Shown here piece by piece: positions 61,269 to 64,000 of a stretch of DNA of 64,000 nucleotides (position 1 is the first letter of the stretch; each line of letters starts with the position of its first letter). Source of the DNA: Thuidium tamariscinum (Eukaryota; Streptophyta; Bryopsida; Hypnales; Thuidiaceae). The DNA is taken from NCBI GenBank assembly GCA_947034885.2, contig OX344750.2, positions 12,766,053 through 12,830,052 on the forward strand, read 5' to 3'. The notes beneath the pieces are model-generated. The model was not told where the DNA came from. It did no database searches and saw only the letters and a list, made by a program, of their open reading frames with translations. The translations under genes and the position numbers were made by a program.

Positions 61269-61676
61269 CTTAGCAGGGTTACTTGATTCCTGGGAGCCGT
61301 CAGACTCGGTTTCAGGATCACCTTGGCGTTGGTTCGTTTTTTTCCTGGGCGATGTACGCACCTCCATGTTGGCCGCGCTTCTCCGCTCGTGCTCCGCTGA
61401 TGTCCCCGCAGTCGCTTCCCGCAGCTTGTCGAGCTGGTTCTTGCTGCGGTGCTTCCCTTGAGCCACCGTCATTGATGTTGACAAATCGGAGTCCGTTTGC
61501 TCTGCACTGGGCTCAGACGACTCCGAGCTGACCAGATCCACATGCTCGACGGGCTCCGACAACGCCCGCTTCTCCAACCCGTCCTTCGGTTGCAATTGCC
61601 CGGTGGGCTCGAGTCCACTGTGATCGACGTGAGTCCCCTGCGCCTCGCCCCTCCCATGCGCCGCTGCCACAGACAT
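61269..61676 (-). CDS. hypothetical protein, first coding exon only (136 codons)
   Basis: On the complement an ATG at 61676 opens a GC-rich frame (background is AT-rich) starting MSVAAAHGRGEAQG. It is Ser/Glu/Thr-rich with basic patches, for example SPRKKTNQRQ, and looks intrinsically disordered. A good donor (GCTAAG|gtagac) ends it at 61269 in phase 0. Translation into the intron quickly loses gene character. No continuing exon was recognised down to 57.9 kb, where AT-rich repeats and another gene lie. The gene may therefore be truncated or have a very long intron. A possible 5'-UTR donor (ATGGCGG|gtatgt) lies near 61848. No domain was recognised. Confidence 0.45.
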
Positions 61677-62415
61677 CTTCGGTCTCTAGATAACACACCA
61701 TTTGGACCACCACCAGTAAAGACTCAAAATCAGTACAAATAAATGAAGTAGCTAGGACACCAGCTAGCTTCGTAACCAAATCAGCTAGAAACAAAATATG
61801 TAAAGCACCGCAACCAAACTTGAGTCTCAACGAAATGGCCCACATACCGCCATAACTGGCCTTCACGTGCACAGAGACGGAAGAAGCGTCGATCAGACTC
61901 AAGAGCTTGCGAGAGGGTTGCTGGTTGCTGGAGTGCTAAGCTCGAAAGATGGAACTGTCCCTTAAAAGCTCTAAACTTGCAAGCTAGTTTGCATGCAGTG
62001 AGCGAGGAGCTTGACAGGATACTCTGAAACTTGGGTCAGTCCGAATCTTAAGAGATTGTCTCTGAAACTGGGAAACTGTGTGTGAATTGGGAAAGGGAAA
62101 ACTGGGAAACTGTGTGAATTGGGAATTGTGAAACTGGCTCGCTGGCTCATTGGCACACTGGCACTTGTTCTAGAGCAGCTGTGCAAATCAACGCCTGCCA
62201 AAAGAAATTTTTGGAAGCTCGGAAAAATCTGTCAAACTGAGATAGTGAGATCGAGAGCAAACCATTCTATCAAATCAACTCCGTTTCCACCAGCCATTAC
62301 TCCTGTGGCACAAAAACAAGGTCAAAAAGCAGGTGCCATTGGTAGATTGGTTTAGCACAACTTGGCACATCTGTAGTGTCAATTCACGATCATTTGACGT
62401 CTGCAAACTGTGTAC

Positions 62416-62655
62416 CTTCAACATCTCGTTGACATCTCTAAACTGTCTTAATTGATCATTGCGTTGTGCTATTTCTACCTGCAGTGGGTTTGAACCATCT
62501 TCAAAAACACAAACTGCAGTTGACGTGAAAATCAAATTCAAACAATCACGGATTACCCCAGGCCCGAAGTGTACGCGTGATCCCACAAGCAGAAGAGTTG
62601 ATGTCCTAATTCTTCCAGTCACAATGATACAAGCACACTGAAGTGCGGTGTCAAC
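62416..62655 (-). CDS. unidentified exon, about 75 codons
   Basis: The complement holds an open frame with strong protein character: TALQCACIIVTGRIRTSTLL, FGPGVIRDCLNLIF, FEDGSNPLQVEIAQRND and QLRQFRDVNEMLK. It ends at a good donor (AAG|gtacac) at 62416. The upstream limit is unclear; acceptors ending in aag near 62660 or cttcag at about 62641 are both possible. I do not recognise the family. The next upstream exon-like stretch is at 62918-63030, and the two may belong to one gene or one pseudogene. Confidence 0.4.
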
Positions 62656-62917
62656 ATCACTTAATTTGAGAGCATTTCAGCGTAAAGGCGTACTAGAAAC
62701 AATTAAGATGGTATTAGCAAATTGCAAGCTCACTTTACCATCAGTATCTTAAGTTTCCTTGAATGAACAAAAACCATTCCTGTTGCCCACAATTGACAAC
62801 AGCCAGAATCTGCAACGGATGTCACGCATCAGAGATATTTACTTCCTACTTGTATGTGCATGCATTGTCGTACTAAAGGAATTAGTTAACTGTTGAAAGG
62901 ATCAAGCTTCAATATAC

Positions 62918-63024
62918 CTACAGTAAAAAATAGGCTCATATTCCAGGAGATTTTTAGAATACGGAAGGTCAACATCGACCTCGAAGATGTATTGATCAAC
63001 AATCAGAAGCCCAATGTTTTCCAC

Positions 63025-63030
<6 letters not shown>
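62918..63030 (-). CDS. unidentified exon-like frame abutting a (GA)n microsatellite
   Basis: The complement reads VVENIGLLIVDQYIFEVDVD then LPYSKNLLEYEPIFYC and stops at a donor (TGTAG|gtatat) at 62918. Its upstream edge runs straight into a CT/GA microsatellite (63029-63071), which stays in frame as alternating Glu-Arg. No pyrimidine-rich acceptor is visible on this side, so the exon start is unknown. The family is not recognised. Confidence 0.3.

Positions 63031-63071
<41 letters not shown>
63029..63071. repeat. CT/GA microsatellite
   Basis: An uninterrupted run of CT for about 42 bases, then cactctcagc. It borders an exon-like frame on the complement. A second, interrupted CT tract lies in a THO5 intron at about 47960-47998. 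Confidence 0.95.
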
Positions 63072-63077
<6 letters not shown>

Positions 63078-63579
63078 AGCACAAGGGTGAAGAGGTAACT
63101 CTCAATCACGCAGACAAGTGAATTAGTTCGTTTAGAAAAAGTCTTACAATGGGAGGAAAAGCAACAGAAAACCCACGACCCGCAGCAGATACAATTTTGA
63201 AAGTGGCACCCTACCTTGCCATAGCTGACACACCTCCAAGTCTTAATTGGGAAGAGTGGCAGAAAAGTCAACAAAGTGAATCATGCATTGTGTTGATTAA
63301 GTCTACCTGTAGAGTTTCCGAGGATCAAGTAAATTCCAGCCCAGCAGGACAACATTGTGTGAATTTGTTTAAGCTAAATTTTCCTTGGGAATTTAACCGT
63401 TTCATAGTCACACAACTTGAAAGCACCTCGCATACAGTATTATTGCTACACAGTATTATTCATCCACGGTTGTTGTACATGTAAGATTGTTCTCAAGTAC
63501 TCCGTAATAAATATTGTATCTACGGGATGTCAAAATCTCAAACAGCAATTCCGCATTTGAACTCCTTAATTGTAACCGT

Positions 63580-63747
63580 ATCTGCCGAAGACTTTGAGCC
63601 ACAAGCGTTTCGGTTCCAGGACCACAGTCTTTATTAAGCCCATGGACCTCGCTCGTCAATAATCAGAAGCTTCCCTGGCGCAGCCAGCGCCATATCACTG
63701 CTCTTACGCGTAATGACGTCCCACTTCTCAGGTGTTGTCACAAGCAT
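63580..63747 (-). pseudogene. Ski2-like DExH helicase fragment (ASCC3/Brr2 type)
   Basis: From 63747 the complement reads MLVTTPEKWDVITRKSSDMAL ... KLLIIDE. This is motif Ib (TTPEKWD) and the first part of motif II of the N-terminal helicase cassette of ASCC3/DExH14-like proteins, normally followed by VHLLNDDRGP. Here a 4-bp duplication (cgag, near 63646-63653) breaks the DEVH box. The next frame resumes with EVHGLNKDCGPGTETLVAQSLRQ. After LRQ the sequence no longer resembles the family (normally VES.Q..IRIVGLSATLPNY). No splice acceptor abuts the start. It is a short decayed copy at the window edge; more may lie beyond 64000. Confidence 0.7.
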
Positions 63748-64000
63748 TTTTTAAAAACACCCAAGATCTCGTTACAGTTCTTTGCAGTAGGTCCGTGAAA
63801 AATCTCAATAACCAAGTCTTTAGCGGTCTTCAGAGAAAACTAGGAGCGAAGGAAGCAACTCATTGATCTTCTTCTAAACCAACAAGCTCTAAACAACCCC
63901 AGCGACTCTCAAGTTACTAGAATTGCAAAAACATGATCCAAGGGCTCTTGCAGATTATCAGACACGGTCAGTACACCAAAGAAATTTTTTGAAACAAAAT

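Noticed and set aside
61513-61902. 129-codon open frame on the complement
   Set aside because: It overlaps the first exon at 61269-61676 in another frame; splice-site and start context favour the other frame.

Overview
The window is nuclear DNA of a land plant. It is AT-rich (GC low outside the genes), the genes are split by short GT-AG introns, and most of the space is filled with small transposon-derived repeats. Two protein fragments look like families I associate with bryophytes, above all mosses: a zinc-finger/transposase-like relic at about 7.7-8.3 kb and a lineage-restricted coiled-coil protein at about 57.9-59.0 kb. The plant-specific Rab5 ARA6/RABF1 is also present. My best guess is a moss, possibly a peat moss, but that is inference.

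Three genes can be read with confidence. A four-exon gene on the + strand (20178-21464) encodes a conserved plant protein of 132 residues whose function I do not know. RABF1/ARA6 (24312-26452, - strand, eight exons, 204 residues) is a plant-unique Rab5 GTPase anchored by its N-terminus. THO complex subunit 5 (46237-50745, - strand, eight exons, about 706 residues) belongs to the mRNA-export THO/TREX complex. Less certain genes are a 153-residue ORF with a 5'-UTR intron (13753-15465, -), a GC-rich first exon without a visible continuation (61269-61676, -) and unidentified exon-like stretches at 62.4-63.1 kb. Pseudogenes include a receptor-like kinase fragment that kept its introns (about 12.65-13.0 kb), a Ski2-like/ASCC3-type helicase fragment broken by a 4-bp duplication inside its DEVH box (63.58-63.75 kb), the zinc-finger transposase relic and the frameshifted coiled-coil gene.

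The rest is a dense, nested landscape of non-autonomous DNA transposons. The clearest signal is a set of at least eight elements with TTAA at their ends and terminal inverted repeats starting CCC(C)T, the hallmark of piggyBac-type elements. Three or four stand end to end at 51.6-54.6 kb and share TTAA junctions. A second family (ends AGGGTGATTGCAAGAAAC, 3-4 bp target duplications) has inserted into itself and into the TTAA family. A CACTA-type MITE sits inside one of those, giving a three-level nest at 56.0-57.6 kb. Further families look PIF/Harbinger-like (TTA/TAA duplications), Tc1/mariner-like (TA flanks), and unclassified (ends AAGGTAGGTACACCC). There are also several foldback hairpins and short tandem repeats.

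No rRNA gene, CRISPR array or intact transposase was found. The long AT-rich stretches between 27.7 and 43.7 kb hold no gene I can support.
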